From: Tolypothrix brevis GSE-NOS-MK-07-07A
GTDB lineage: Bacteria; Cyanobacteriota; Cyanobacteriia; Cyanobacteriales; Nostocaceae
NCBI GenBank assembly: GCA_019358985.1
Contig: JAHHIJ010000011.1
Span: 62,001-126,000, forward strand
Direction of reading: 5' to 3'
Length of the DNA stretch: 64,000 nt
Shown here: piece by piece, positions 36,147-45,026 of the stretch
How positions within the stretch are numbered: position 1 is the first letter of the stretch
How the letters are laid out: each line of letters opens with the position of its first letter
Made by a program: the position numbers and the translations under genes
The notes under the pieces: model-generated
The model's database searches: none
What the model saw: the letters and a program-made list of their open reading frames with translations, nothing else
What the model was told of the DNA's origin: nothing

Positions 36147-36237
36147 GAGTGTTATTTGTTGAAATTGTTATTATTCAAGGGTCAATAGTCAATGGTCAAT
36201 TTTTGGACTTTGGACTATTAGATAAGCAATGTGGAAA

Positions 36238-36300
36238 TTAATTATGCGTTACCCAGAACCCCTAAAGACCTAGCATTGCTACGTCTCTACATCTTTTCCA
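36238..36300. repeat. Second copy of the ~62-bp AGACNTAGC repeat
   Basis: The segment ATTATGCGTTACCCAGAACC followed by TAGCATTGCTACGTCTCTAC matches 22734-22796 with a few changes and one 2-nt gap. One palindrome arm is mutated (AGACCTAGC). It lies between the ABC ATPase start and the IsrB gene. Confidence 0.72.
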
Positions 36301-36397
36301 CTTTCTTTGTATCTATTGACTATTGACTTTAGCGCTCATAAAACTTCCTGGAATGTCTGGAAACTCAGTGTCTTTAGACCTTCCTAGGAAACACGAC

Positions 36398-37447
36398 TCA
36401 AGCGACTTTAGTCGCCGTGGATATTCTCCATGAGCCATAAGATTTAAATTTACAATCGCAAGTTTGCGCGTTTTGAGTTAGTCGTTTACCAGTGTCTAAA
36501 CTGTGTAAACTGATTGTTTTTCTACTTGGGTCTTTCTTTGTCGGTGATTCTTGCCAACCGCCGATATAGCAGAACCCAAATTTAATGTGTTTGACAATGG
36601 AACCGCGTTTAAAACCCGCGCTAATTGTGCCACCATATCTAGAACGAATATGCCCGACAGAGTGCTGTAAGCGATGAAGTTGACGACGGTGAAACTCTAG
36701 CGGTATGACTTCAATTAATTGAGTGTTTTCGGGTTTAATATGTCCGCCCACAAACCAATTAGCTAGCACCCAAGAATCAACACAGTGAGCATCAAACTTA
36801 TTAGATAGCTTGTTTTTAGACTTTTTCAAACCTAAGACTTGACGCATTTCATAGGTGTCCTTACCCGTCCTAATCTCTAAGTTGGCAAGTTTTCCCATCT
36901 CTGAATAAAACCATTTTTTACCAACTTCCAATGGGCTAAACATAACGTTCCATTTTTTTGCACCTTTCCATGTTTTAGCTTTAATATCTTCAACTACAAA
37001 AGTTGAGACTGGAAACATCAACGTTAACCACTTGCAAATACGTAATTTCCATTGCCATCTAGCTTTTGTTGATGGGGGTAATTTTTGCTTATTTACAAGT
37101 CTGTTTTTACGATTTTGTCTACATGGAGTGTTGCGAAATCGTCTAGCGCGTCGCATATTTCGACGAACTTCAACATGCTCTTTTACCCAGTCAACTGCGT
37201 GAGTTTGGATGTTTAAGTATGTATGTGCTTGTGATTTTACGGTGTATCCTTCACGCTTACTCCCAGGGTCAACACCAACTGCTATTGGTTGGGTATTTCT
37301 ATTGGATGGTTCTTGGTTTAATCGAACACAAAAAACTCCTTTTTTAAAAAATGGTGTAGCCTTAAGAGATTTAATCCAACGTTTTGCCCTGCTAGGGGTT
37401 GTTGGCATTAGCGGACGGTTGTTTTGGTCAACTACTGGAACAAACAT
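36398..37447 (-). CDS. isrB: IsrB-type protein (HNH-less IscB relative), RNA-guided nickase candidate
   Basis: The 349-residue protein has the order known for IsrB/IscB. It begins with a PLMP motif (RPLMP, 11-15), then RuvC-I with Asp60 (VGVDPGS) and an arginine-rich bridge helix (95-116, RRNMRRARRFR). RuvC-II with Glu153 (VVEDIKAKT) and RuvC-III with His221/Asp224 (AHCVDSW) follow. Only 68 residues separate RuvC-II from RuvC-III and no HNH motif is present, so it fits IsrB, not IscB. IsrB proteins nick the non-target strand guided by an omega RNA. The last codons run through a hairpin (36402-36415), probably the element end. All RuvC residues are intact. Confidence 0.87.
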   Translation of the reverse strand: MFVPVVDQNNRPLMPTTPSRAKRWIKSLKATPFFKKGVFCVRLNQEPSNRNTQPIAVGVDPGSKREGYTVKSQAHTYLNIQTHAVDWVKEHVEVRRNMRRARRFRNTPCRQNRKNRLVNKQKLPPSTKARWQWKLRICKWLTLMFPVSTFVVEDIKAKTWKGAKKWNVMFSPLEVGKKWFYSEMGKLANLEIRTGKDTYEMRQVLGLKKSKNKLSNKFDAHCVDSWVLANWFVGGHIKPENTQLIEVIPLEFHRRQLHRLQHSVGHIRSRYGGTISAGFKRGSIVKHIKFGFCYIGGWQESPTKKDPSRKTISLHSLDTGKRLTQNAQTCDCKFKSYGSWRISTATKVA

Positions 37448-37645
37448 GATAAATCCTATTGCTAGGTGTATATATCCCTTCGCTACTGACTGCCACAGAG
37501 GTTAAAAACTAGGGAGGTATTCAAAACATGTTTTGAGCTACCACACTCAGACAGTTCAGTCTTATTAGCTAGACACTTGTTTAACTTGATTTTGGGAGGT
37601 AGTTATTTTCCCTCTTGCAAGCCCAGTGGCTTTAGCCCTGGGTTA
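37448..37645 (-). ncRNA. Omega (HEARO-type) RNA of the IsrB element
   Basis: About 200 nt without a gene precede isrB on its strand, as in known IscB/IsrB loci where the omega RNA is encoded upstream. On the minus strand it holds a hairpin CCCAG-GGC-TAAA-GCC-A-CTGGG (37622-37642), a GAC/GTC-rich segment (AAGACTGAACTGTCTGAG), and a second hairpin around TCAAAACATGTTTTGA (37522-37537) extended by GGTA/TACC. Position and fold support the call; exact ends are estimated. The guide would be the sequence just 5' of the first hairpin. Confidence 0.7.
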
Positions 37646-37743
37646 GTGACATATGCTACATCTGAATACGAAAAGTTAAAAAAACAGCTTTAAGCACAAA
37701 AAGCGAACTACCTTTAATTCAAAGGCTTTTAGTAGGTGTGTTT

Positions 37744-38479
37744 ATGGCTGCTAATATACCCTCGAATCCGGTTCAAGAGCCAACCGTTAAGCCGGATCAT
37801 GACATTTTAGACATACAAACTACATCTTGTTGCATTGTTGGTGGTGGGGTGGTCCTGCCGGTGCAGTGCTGGCTTTGTTGTTAGCGCGTCAAGGTATCCC
37901 GGTGATGCTGATAGAAACACATAAAGATTTTGACCGCGACTTTCGGGGAGATACAATTCATCCATCTGTGATGCAGATTATGGAAGAATTGGGTTTAAGC
38001 GATCGCTTGTTGCAATTGCCTCATGCTAAAATGCGCCAAATCAGGATTCAAACTCCTAATGATACCATTACCTTGGCTGACTTTAGTCATCTCAAAACTC
38101 GCTACCCCTATATTACGATGCTTCCCCAGGTTAAGTTCCTGGAGTTCATCATCACTGAAGCGCAAAAGTATCCGAATTTTCACTTAGTCATGAGTGCGAA
38201 TGTACAGGAATTAATTGAAGAAAATGGCGTCATTCAAGGTGTTCTTTATCGGGGACAAGGTGGCTGGCACGAAGTCCGGGAAATACTTACAGTCGGTGCT
38301 GACGGACGTCATTCCCGATTGCGACAACTAGGCGACTTTGAATCAATTCAAACCTCACCTCCAATGGATGTGTTGATGAAATTGTCCGGACTCCGGGTTT
38401 CTTGCGTCTACCCATTTTACGCGACTTGCCGGCGCGGTTGATTGCTTTGGGTGTTTTTCCGGTTCATGTGCAAACTTAA
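37744..38479 (+). pseudogene. FAD-dependent monooxygenase, frameshifted and internally deleted
   Basis: The gene reads ATG at 37744 (MAANIPSNPVQEPTVKPDHD…CCIVGGG), then the dinucleotide-binding motif is broken: GGTGGTGG is followed by an extra GGTGG (about 37840-37852), shifting the frame. The second frame continues as GPAGAVLALLLARQGIPVMLIE to about 38385. The normal C-terminal end (PGFLRLPILRDLPARLIALG) resumes in another frame up to a stop at 38477. A normal member is about 410 residues, so about 170 residues are missing internally. It resembles PHBH/UbiH-type oxidoreductases and cannot be functional. Confidence 0.88.
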
Positions 38480-38856
38480 TACACGCATTTCACCTTCTGT
38501 TGCCCTGAATTCTTCCTAGAGACGTTCTAGAACGTCTCTAGAATCAATCGTCTGGGATAAAGCAGAGACGTAGCACAGAATAGTCTCTACGAGGGTAGGA
38601 CTTACGCAATCGTAACGAGAAAACAAGACTTAGATAGGTGCTTCCTTGCGTCGCAATGACGTAACTGCGTAGTCCTTGCGTAAGTCCTGAAGGGTTTTGG
38701 ATCAGGCTGCGATCGCAAAGGAATTGCTGTAATTTTACGTGGTACAATAGTACTAATAAATCCCCAATCCTGAAAAACAGGGAATTTATTAATAAATTAA
38801 AAAAATTGTCGAAAATAAAACATATATAGAACCATTCCTAACAAACGGAGTAATTA
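38480..38856. repeat. Repeat-rich interval: palindrome 38517-38540 and GAGACGTAGCACAG unit
   Basis: A perfect palindrome TAGAGACGTTC-TA-GAACGTCTCTA lies at 38517-38540. The GAGACGTAGCACAGAATAGT unit at 38570-38590 also occurs near 20335. A small MITE-like element (annotated separately) follows. Near 38750-38795 a TAATAAATCCCC/GGGAATTTATTA inverted repeat lies upstream of ssb. Confidence 0.7.
38597..38688. mobile_element. MITE-like element with AGGACTTACGCA terminal inverted repeats
   Basis: Termini AGGACTTACGCA (38597-38608) and TGCGTAAGTCCT (38677-38688) are perfect 12-bp inverted repeats around 68 bp of non-coding sequence. TAGGACTTACGCA-type ends are common on small transposon relatives in cyanobacteria. 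No transposase gene is inside, so it is non-autonomous. Confidence 0.75.
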
Positions 38857-39558
38857 ATGAACAATTGTATTTTGATGGCGGAAATCGTGGAAGATCCGCA
38901 GCTTCGCTACACCTCAGATAACCTGGAAATCAGTGAAATGCTCGTGCGGTTTCCGGGAATGCGCCCGGATGACCCCCCAGCAACCCTAAAGGTGATAGGC
39001 TGGGGTAACATCGCGAAAGAAATTCAGCAAAACTACCACGAAGGCGATCGCATTCTCATCGAAGGACGCTTAGGAATGCATACCATCGAACGTCGAGAAG
39101 GTTTCAAAGAAAAACGTGCGGAGTTGACAGTGCAACGCATTCATGCATTAGGAGCGGGTTTTGATATTAATTCCTCAACAAGAATAGAAACTACTCAACG
39201 ACAATCAGAAATTCCCGTGGCAGCTGCAACAAACTACGGGCAAGTTTCTCCGGTTGTAACTCCCGAAAAAACTGTACCCACTTACCAACCGCAGGTTTCC
39301 ATACCCACGGAAGTTAAGAAAGAGTTTCCCCCTCTTTTGGAGGATGATTTTGATGAACCTAAACAAAGTCCGAAAAATAGCGATCGCAATCCTTATTCCG
39401 CACCGGCACAAGACGAACCTAAACCCGAAGTGAAAAATAGCGATCGCAATCCTTATTCCGCACCGGCACAAAACGAACCTAAACAAAGTGCGAAAAATAG
39501 CGATCGCAATCCTTATTCCGCACCGGCACAAAATGAAGAGGATGATATTCCCTTTTAA
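38857..39558 (+). CDS. ssb: Single-stranded DNA-binding protein with expanded repeat linker
   Basis: The 233-residue protein binds single-stranded DNA in replication, repair and recombination. Residues 1-105 form the OB fold (MNNCILMAEIVEDPQLRYTS…TLKVIGWGNIAKEI…GDRILIEGRLGMHT). Residues 106-165 are a disordered linker. Residues about 167-226 are three 20-residue repeats (core NSDRNPYSAPAQ) that end in the acidic tip EEDDIPF, the docking peptide for partner proteins. Each repeat is a 60-bp unit containing a HIP1 site. The linker is unusual; the rest is standard. Confidence 0.94.
   Translation: MNNCILMAEIVEDPQLRYTSDNLEISEMLVRFPGMRPDDPPATLKVIGWGNIAKEIQQNYHEGDRILIEGRLGMHTIERREGFKEKRAELTVQRIHALGAGFDINSSTRIETTQRQSEIPVAAATNYGQVSPVVTPEKTVPTYQPQVSIPTEVKKEFPPLLEDDFDEPKQSPKNSDRNPYSAPAQDEPKPEVKNSDRNPYSAPAQNEPKQSAKNSDRNPYSAPAQNEEDDIPF
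39355..39534 (+). repeat. Three 60-bp in-frame tandem repeats inside ssb
   Basis: Units at 39355-39414, 39415-39474 and 39475-39534 are nearly identical and each holds AGCGATCGCAATCC. The 60-bp period keeps the reading frame, so the copy number can change without a frameshift. Confidence 0.93.
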
Positions 39559-39598
39559 GCGGAAAGTGATTTTTGGCAATTGTATCTGAGATGAAGGA

Positions 39599-39627
39599 GT
39601 AGAGACGTTCCGCCGGAACGTCTCTAC
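39599..39627. repeat. GTAGAGACGTTCCG palindrome
   Basis: GTAGAGACGTTCCG and its complement form a near-perfect 29-nt palindrome just after ssb. It belongs to the same family as 20455, 45160, 47287, 58164 and 61373. TTGTCTCCC/TTGTCCCCC tandem units follow at about 39640-39680. Confidence 0.85.
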
Positions 39628-39689
39628 TAAAGTTAGTTGCCCCCTTGTCTCCCTTGTCCCCCTTGCCTCCCTGTCTCCTTTTTGTCGAT

Positions 39690-39740
39690 AACGGATGTAG
39701 CATCAGGCTAGTTTACGTAGCCAGATATGCTACATCCGTT
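39690..39740. repeat. AACGGATGTAGCAT inverted repeat upstream of the ABC gene
   Basis: Arms AACGGATGTAGCAT (39690-39703) and ATGCTACATCCGTT (39727-39740) are perfect 14-bp complements with a 23-nt loop. The core ATATGCTACATC also occurs at 37651-37662 next to the IsrB element. Confidence 0.75.
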
Positions 39741-39886
39741 AAAATTTCCGAAAAATTGTCATATATAATGCAAAAATTACCAGCAAAGGTGTAACAATCA
39801 GAAAAATCAGTTCACCTGATTACAAAAGCACTGTTAAAATCCAGATAATTTTAAATTCAATAAGTCACGATTAATACCCGATTCCT

Positions 39887-41776
39887 ATGAGAGAAACTAT
39901 CCTAGAGGTTCGCAATCTACAAGTTGAATTTTCCGATGATGGCAACAGCGTCAAAGCGGTAGATGGCATTTCCTTTGAAGTGCATCGCGGGGAGACTCTG
40001 GGAATAGTAGGAGAGTCGGGAAGCGGAAAATCAGTAACATCCTTAGCTGTGATGGGTTTGGTGCAGACTCCGGGAAGAATAAGTGGTGGTGAAATCTGGT
40101 TTCGTCATCAAGAAAACTCCGCACCAATCAACTTGGTGGAGTTACCCCCACAGCAAATGCAGCTTTATCGTGGTGGTGACATCGCCATGATTTTTCAAGA
40201 ACCGATGACTTCACTCAATCCAGTTTATGATATAGGGTTTCAGCTAACCGAAGCGATTATGCGACATCAGAAAGTGTCGCAAGGTGAAGCAAAACAAAAA
40301 GCGATCGCAGGTTTACAAGAAGTCAAACTCCTTCCCAGCGATGAGCAAATAAAAGACCAATATCTCGAAACCTGGAAACAAACTTCTGTTAACTCATCAA
40401 AACCACTAGATGACCGACAACTAACAGAGTTGGTGAAGCAACACAAAGAAGCTATGCTGGAACGCTACCCGCATGAACTTTCTGGTGGTCAATTGCAACG
40501 GGTGATGATTGCAATGGCAATTTCCTGCAATCCCTTACTATTGATTGCAGACGAACCCACCACAGCTTTAGATGTGACAGTCCAAGCAACAATTCTCGAA
40601 TTAATGCGCGAATTGCAGCAGCATCGCGATATGGGAATGATTTTTATCACCCACGATTTAGGATTAATTGCCGAAGTTGCCGACTCTGTAGCGGTGATGT
40701 ACAGAGGTAAAATTGTCGAATATGGATTAGCAGCCCAAATTTTTAACAATCCCCAGCATCCCTATACTAAAGGCTTAGTTGCTTGTCGCCCCTCACTTGA
40801 CAGCCATCCGCAAAAACTCCTCACCGTTTCCGACTACATGAGTGTGGAGGAAACCCCAAACGGACAAGTTGTAATTCAAGCCAAAGAACCGCTAACCCCC
40901 ATAGAAGTTAGCAGAGAAGAAATTACCGCAAGATTGGCAAAGCTGAACGAACAGAAACCGCTGTTGGAAGTCCGCGATTTGAAAGTTGGTTTCCCAGTGC
41001 GGGGTGTATTTGGAAAAACGACACGCTACACTATGGCAGTTAATGGCGTTTCTTTTGATGTCAAACCTGGGGAAACACTCGGATTGGTGGGAGAATCAGG
41101 TTGTGGAAAAACCACCCTTGGTAGAACTTTACTGCGATTAATTGAGCCGATGAGCGGTGAGATTATTTTTGAGGGACAAGATATTACCACCCTCAAAGGT
41201 GAACCGTTGCAAAAACTGCGACGAGAAATGCAAATAGTCTTTCAAAATCCCTTTAGTGCGCTTGATCCCCGAATGAAGGTTGGGGATGCAATTATGGAAC
41301 CGTTGTTAATTCACTCTGTGGGAAAGACGACGAAACAACGACGGGAACGAGTAGCGGAACTTTTGGAAAGGGTAGGATTGAGTGCAGATGCAATTAAGCG
41401 CTATCCGCATCAATTTTCTGGTGGTCAACGTCAAAGAATTTGTATTGCCCGTTCTTTGGCGTTAAATCCCAAGTTTATCATTTGCGATGAGTCGGTTTCC
41501 GCGCTGGATGTTTCGGTACAAGCGCAAGTGTTGAACTTGTTGAAAGAATTGCAAGAAGACTTTAACTTGACTTATATATTTATTTCCCACGATTTGAGTG
41601 TGGTGAAATTTATGAGCGATCGCATTTTGGTGATGAATCGCGGTCAAATTGTCGAACAAGGTATAGCCGAAAACATCTACCGCGCACCGAAGGAAGAATA
41701 CACGCAGAGGTTGATTGCTTCGATTCCCACCGGGAGTGCGGAAAGAGTGCAGAAGAGGCAATTACGAGCGTTGTGA
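39887..41776 (+). CDS. Fused dipeptide/oligopeptide ABC transporter ATPase (DppD-DppF type)
   Basis: The 629-residue protein carries two complete ABC domains of the peptide-importer class. The first (about 1-300) has Walker A GESGSGKS, signature LSGGQLQR and Walker [13 protein letters not shown]. The second (about 355-625) has [17 protein letters not shown] and [12 protein letters not shown]. In most bacteria these are two separate subunits; cyanobacteria and GsiA-type systems often have the fused form. It would drive uptake of peptides or related solutes with permeases encoded elsewhere. Both sites look catalytically intact (the second Walker B has DES rather than DEP). Confidence 0.95.
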   Translation: MRETILEVRNLQVEFSDDGNSVKAVDGISFEVHRGETLGIVGESGSGKSVTSLAVMGLVQTPGRISGGEIWFRHQENSAPINLVELPPQQMQLYRGGDIAMIFQEPMTSLNPVYDIGFQLTEAIMRHQKVSQGEAKQKAIAGLQEVKLLPSDEQIKDQYLETWKQTSVNSSKPLDDRQLTELVKQHKEAMLERYPHELSGGQLQRVMIAMAISCNPLLLIADEPTTALDVTVQATILELMRELQQHRDMGMIFITHDLGLIAEVADSVAVMYRGKIVEYGLAAQIFNNPQHPYTKGLVACRPSLDSHPQKLLTVSDYMSVEETPNGQVVIQAKEPLTPIEVSREEITARLAKLNEQKPLLEVRDLKVGFPVRGVFGKTTRYTMAVNGVSFDVKPGETLGLVGESGCGKTTLGRTLLRLIEPMSGEIIFEGQDITTLKGEPLQKLRREMQIVFQNPFSALDPRMKVGDAIMEPLLIHSVGKTTKQRRERVAELLERVGLSADAIKRYPHQFSGGQRQRICIARSLALNPKFIICDESVSALDVSVQAQVLNLLKELQEDFNLTYIFISHDLSVVKFMSDRILVMNRGQIVEQGIAENIYRAPKEEYTQRLIASIPTGSAERVQKRQLRAL

Positions 41777-41875
41777 TGTCAGAAAAGCCGACACCGTGAA
41801 CTAAACTAGACACAATTGGTGAGGATATGACTCATGCGATCGCCCAAAGTAATTGAAATGCGATCGCACATACCT

Positions 41876-44800
41876 TTAAAATGGTACACCGACGTAAACA
41901 GGCTTTGTTCGTATAGCCTCACTCTTCCACGATGAAGCATAATCAGCCTTAACATTTGCCAACATCAACTCGTCCCTTTTATCCCAAACTGCAAATATTT
42001 CTTTTCTCCCATCATCAAGCGTCGCTAAATCGATTTGAAAAACCTTATTTACTTCCTTCAATTTCAAACCCAACAAATTTAACAATCGGCTGAGAATTTT
42101 AATCCCCAACACCCGCTCTTTATCCTGTACCAAATTAATCCCCAGCGCTCTTCTAATATGCTTGCTACACTGGAACGCCGTATTTTTTAATAATATCAAA
42201 TCAGCATCATTCTCACTAAATCTGCGTCCTAATTCCAGAAACTGTTGCATCCCCAATGCTCTCAGAGCCTCAACTTTCAGCGTATAAGTTTTTATATCTG
42301 GGAGAAAAACTTTCCCCTCACCCCAAGATAACTGCTGATACCATTCTTGCTTATCTCTAACCCAAAAATACTCGCTATCGTGAGTTAGATAATAGTGAGT
42401 TAATAATTGATAATAATATCCTTTATCATTTCTTAACTTCAGCAGTGGAGTCACTTCAACACCGTATCTTTTTTTCAGAATATATTTATCAATTTGGTTG
42501 CGTTCCTCATTGCTAAGAGAATGTTTAGCTATTAATTGCTGATATTCTATATAATCAATATCTCTGGCATTAGTGATAGCAATGGCTACCAAAAATTGAT
42601 TTTTTCGCTTAATTTCTTGAATTTTTTGTTTAATTTCTTTTGCCTTTTGCCGACTGTCTGACCAATCTTTTTGGACTTTGACAATATCTAAAATTAACCT
42701 TCGTCGAGTTACCGAGTCATCGGCATCAGTTGCTAAAAAGGCAAGTCTTAAATCGCGAATAATATTATTGTTAACAGCATTACTTCGCATCCAAATTTGA
42801 TGTCCCTCACCAATCAAATTCTCTTTCATCGATTTGCGATAAAAAGTAATAGAAGCATTCACCCTTGCAGACATCTTTGCCCAACTTCTTAAATGTATTG
42901 GGTCATAAACTGCTGGCAAATCAACATCTATTTTATGCAACGGACTGAGTAAAGCTAAATTTTCTTTTTGATTTTCTTGATACCAATGAGAAAGCAAACG
43001 ATAATTTGTACTACCACTACCAATTAAACCTATACCGCGTTTAGCACACCAAACAATACGCGGCACATCATCGCGGACTCTAGCTAATGCTTGTCGTGCT
43101 TCTGAGTCAGTTATTACCCCTTGAAAAATGCCATAAACGCAGTCGAAATGTTCGACATCAATACTGATTCCCGTACCCAGACTTGGAGTGACAAAAACCG
43201 CATTATATTCAGTTACTTTTTGATTAATTTCTGCAACAAAATCAACCGCTTTATGTCCCAGTGTGTTTGTTGTGTGACTGCTAACAACCAGAGTTTTGGG
43301 AAATTCCTTTTGCAATCTTTCTAAACGCTCTTTTAAATAACGTTCGATGGTTTCGCAACTATAACGCCCAGTGCGACTATCGGTAGTAACATAACATTTA
43401 CGTCCGGCAAGTAGCTCTAATTCGAGTTGATGAATTAACGGGGTTGGGTTAGGAGAATCATAAAAAGTTACATCCCAACCTCGCTCTGGTTTCCACTGAT
43501 TTACAACTACCCAAGGTGTTAATTTAATACCTGCCAAGCCTTGTAAATATTCTAAGGAAACATCTGATAAATCGGCATCTTGGACAATAATTAACCCACC
43601 AGTGGTTAAAACAGTGTAAATTAACTGTTGAAATACTTTTAATATTTTAATGCGCTTATCTTTACAAGTATTGCTGTTGAGTAAATGCCATAAGGATTGT
43701 TCTACTTCGTCTAATATTATGATTGCACCATGCCAATTTTCTGGGTTAAGTTTCCAGAGGGAATCTATGCATAGTCCGAGGGATTGAGCACTGAAGTGCT
43801 CACTACGTGTTTTCCAATTGATGCCGATTTTTTCACATAAGAAGCGTCCCAGTTGGATGCGGTGGGTTATTAATAAAACGGGTTTATTTTGGCTTTTGGC
43901 TTGATTGACTATTGCTTGCAATGCTGTGGTTTTTCCGGTTCCTTTGGCTGATTTTACTCCGACTAAGCCAGAAGCGGGAAAAGGTATTTCTCCTAAATAG
44001 CGACGGTTCAGAGTAAGTGCAGGAGAAATGGTTAAAGCGGTGTGCGGTTTTGTTTGAGCAATATAAACTTCTAAATCAACACTTTGGCGATAAATTTGCT
44101 CGAATGCACCTGCACTTTTGGCAACGATAAATTCATCTACCCCTTTTTCTTTTCCGGGAAGTTGGATGATTTGAACCGGACAACTTTTTGCTTGGAATAA
44201 AAAACCAAGTTGAGAAATGGCGTTATTTACTGCGGCGATTTTTTTCGGTTCTGTTTCAAAATCAAAGCAAATATAACAGGTGCGTTTGGTAATAGCAAAA
44301 GCTGCTAAATCTGGGATAAGTTGACGACTGGTAACTTGACCAAATTCATCTTTGACGACGCGATAACCGCTGGTAATTCCGGGAACTCCTATAGCTGCAT
44401 ATCCTTGTGTTAAAAGTGCGGCGGCTTTCTTCACACCTTCGCAGATAATTATGGGAATGTTTCGTTGCATTACCCATTCCCAAAAGCCTATAGCTTCCCC
44501 ATTTTCAGCAATGTTGATATCTTCAGGTATGGCTACATTGTAACGTTTGGCGACTTGCTGCCAGACACGCAATGTTACCCGCAAACAAAATATCCGGGTT
44601 GGTGTGCTGGGGGGATGTTCGTATTTGATGGACTTGCTATTTTGATTTAGTCGCGGTTGATTTGGCTTAAAGCATCCCCATTCCATCATCTGCCAATTAT
44701 GCAATGGGTCAAGTCCAGAACACCACCAACCGCCTGCGGTAATATGAGCGTAACGTTGCAACCACTCATTTTTTACCATACCACTATTTTTACGTGGGAG

Positions 44801-44980
44801 ACGTTCAGAAATTAATAAATATTCATAAGCGGTTCTGTCTTGGAGGGAGCGGAAATTTATCTGAGCCAGGTTTAAATCTATACCTGAACTATTGACTAAT
44901 TCCTCTAAGTGTTGGGGGTGTAAATAGTGGTGCACTACTGTAAGGCGAAAATGCGAGACGACGGAGTTACAAGGTATCAT
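41876..44980 (-). CDS. Plasmid-type replication protein, CyRepA1 family (DUF3854 primase-helicase)
   Basis: The 1034-residue protein has a TOPRIM-like DUF3854 domain with Glu near residue 184 (IICEGVKKAAALL) and Asp pair near 239 (CYICFDFETEP). A helicase-like ATPase follows, with Walker A SAKGTGKTTAL (about 341-351) and Walker B IIILDEVEQ (about 423). The C-terminal third is helical with coiled-coil segments. CyRepA proteins initiate replication of many cyanobacterial plasmids. Here it stands among chromosomal genes without parA/parB. It may come from an integrated plasmid, or be one of the chromosomal copies seen in Nostocales. The frame is intact. Confidence 0.82.
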   Translation of the reverse strand: MIPCNSVVSHFRLTVVHHYLHPQHLEELVNSSGIDLNLAQINFRSLQDRTAYEYLLISERLPRKNSGMVKNEWLQRYAHITAGGWWCSGLDPLHNWQMMEWGCFKPNQPRLNQNSKSIKYEHPPSTPTRIFCLRVTLRVWQQVAKRYNVAIPEDINIAENGEAIGFWEWVMQRNIPIIICEGVKKAAALLTQGYAAIGVPGITSGYRVVKDEFGQVTSRQLIPDLAAFAITKRTCYICFDFETEPKKIAAVNNAISQLGFLFQAKSCPVQIIQLPGKEKGVDEFIVAKSAGAFEQIYRQSVDLEVYIAQTKPHTALTISPALTLNRRYLGEIPFPASGLVGVKSAKGTGKTTALQAIVNQAKSQNKPVLLITHRIQLGRFLCEKIGINWKTRSEHFSAQSLGLCIDSLWKLNPENWHGAIIILDEVEQSLWHLLNSNTCKDKRIKILKVFQQLIYTVLTTGGLIIVQDADLSDVSLEYLQGLAGIKLTPWVVVNQWKPERGWDVTFYDSPNPTPLIHQLELELLAGRKCYVTTDSRTGRYSCETIERYLKERLERLQKEFPKTLVVSSHTTNTLGHKAVDFVAEINQKVTEYNAVFVTPSLGTGISIDVEHFDCVYGIFQGVITDSEARQALARVRDDVPRIVWCAKRGIGLIGSGSTNYRLLSHWYQENQKENLALLSPLHKIDVDLPAVYDPIHLRSWAKMSARVNASITFYRKSMKENLIGEGHQIWMRSNAVNNNIIRDLRLAFLATDADDSVTRRRLILDIVKVQKDWSDSRQKAKEIKQKIQEIKRKNQFLVAIAITNARDIDYIEYQQLIAKHSLSNEERNQIDKYILKKRYGVEVTPLLKLRNDKGYYYQLLTHYYLTHDSEYFWVRDKQEWYQQLSWGEGKVFLPDIKTYTLKVEALRALGMQQFLELGRRFSENDADLILLKNTAFQCSKHIRRALGINLVQDKERVLGIKILSRLLNLLGLKLKEVNKVFQIDLATLDDGRKEIFAVWDKRDELMLANVKADYASSWKSEAIRTKPVYVGVPF

Positions 44981-45026
44981 GCATCTGCGGATGATTCATA
45001 TGTGGTGTCGTCTGGTTTGATGATGC

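Larger units (their letters stand above)
36398..37645 (-). mobile_element. Non-autonomous IS200/IS605-like element carrying isrB and omega RNA
   Basis: There is no tnpA-type Y1 transposase, so movement would need one in trans. The 3' boundary is marked by a GCGACT/AGTCGC hairpin (36402-36415) typical of subterminal hairpins in this superfamily; the 5' boundary is taken at the omega RNA hairpin. Both ends are estimates. Confidence 0.6.

Noticed and set aside
38748-38762. LexA-like box AGTACTAATAAAT before ssb
   Set aside because: Only the first half fits the cyanobacterial LexA consensus; the second half (GTTC-type) is absent.
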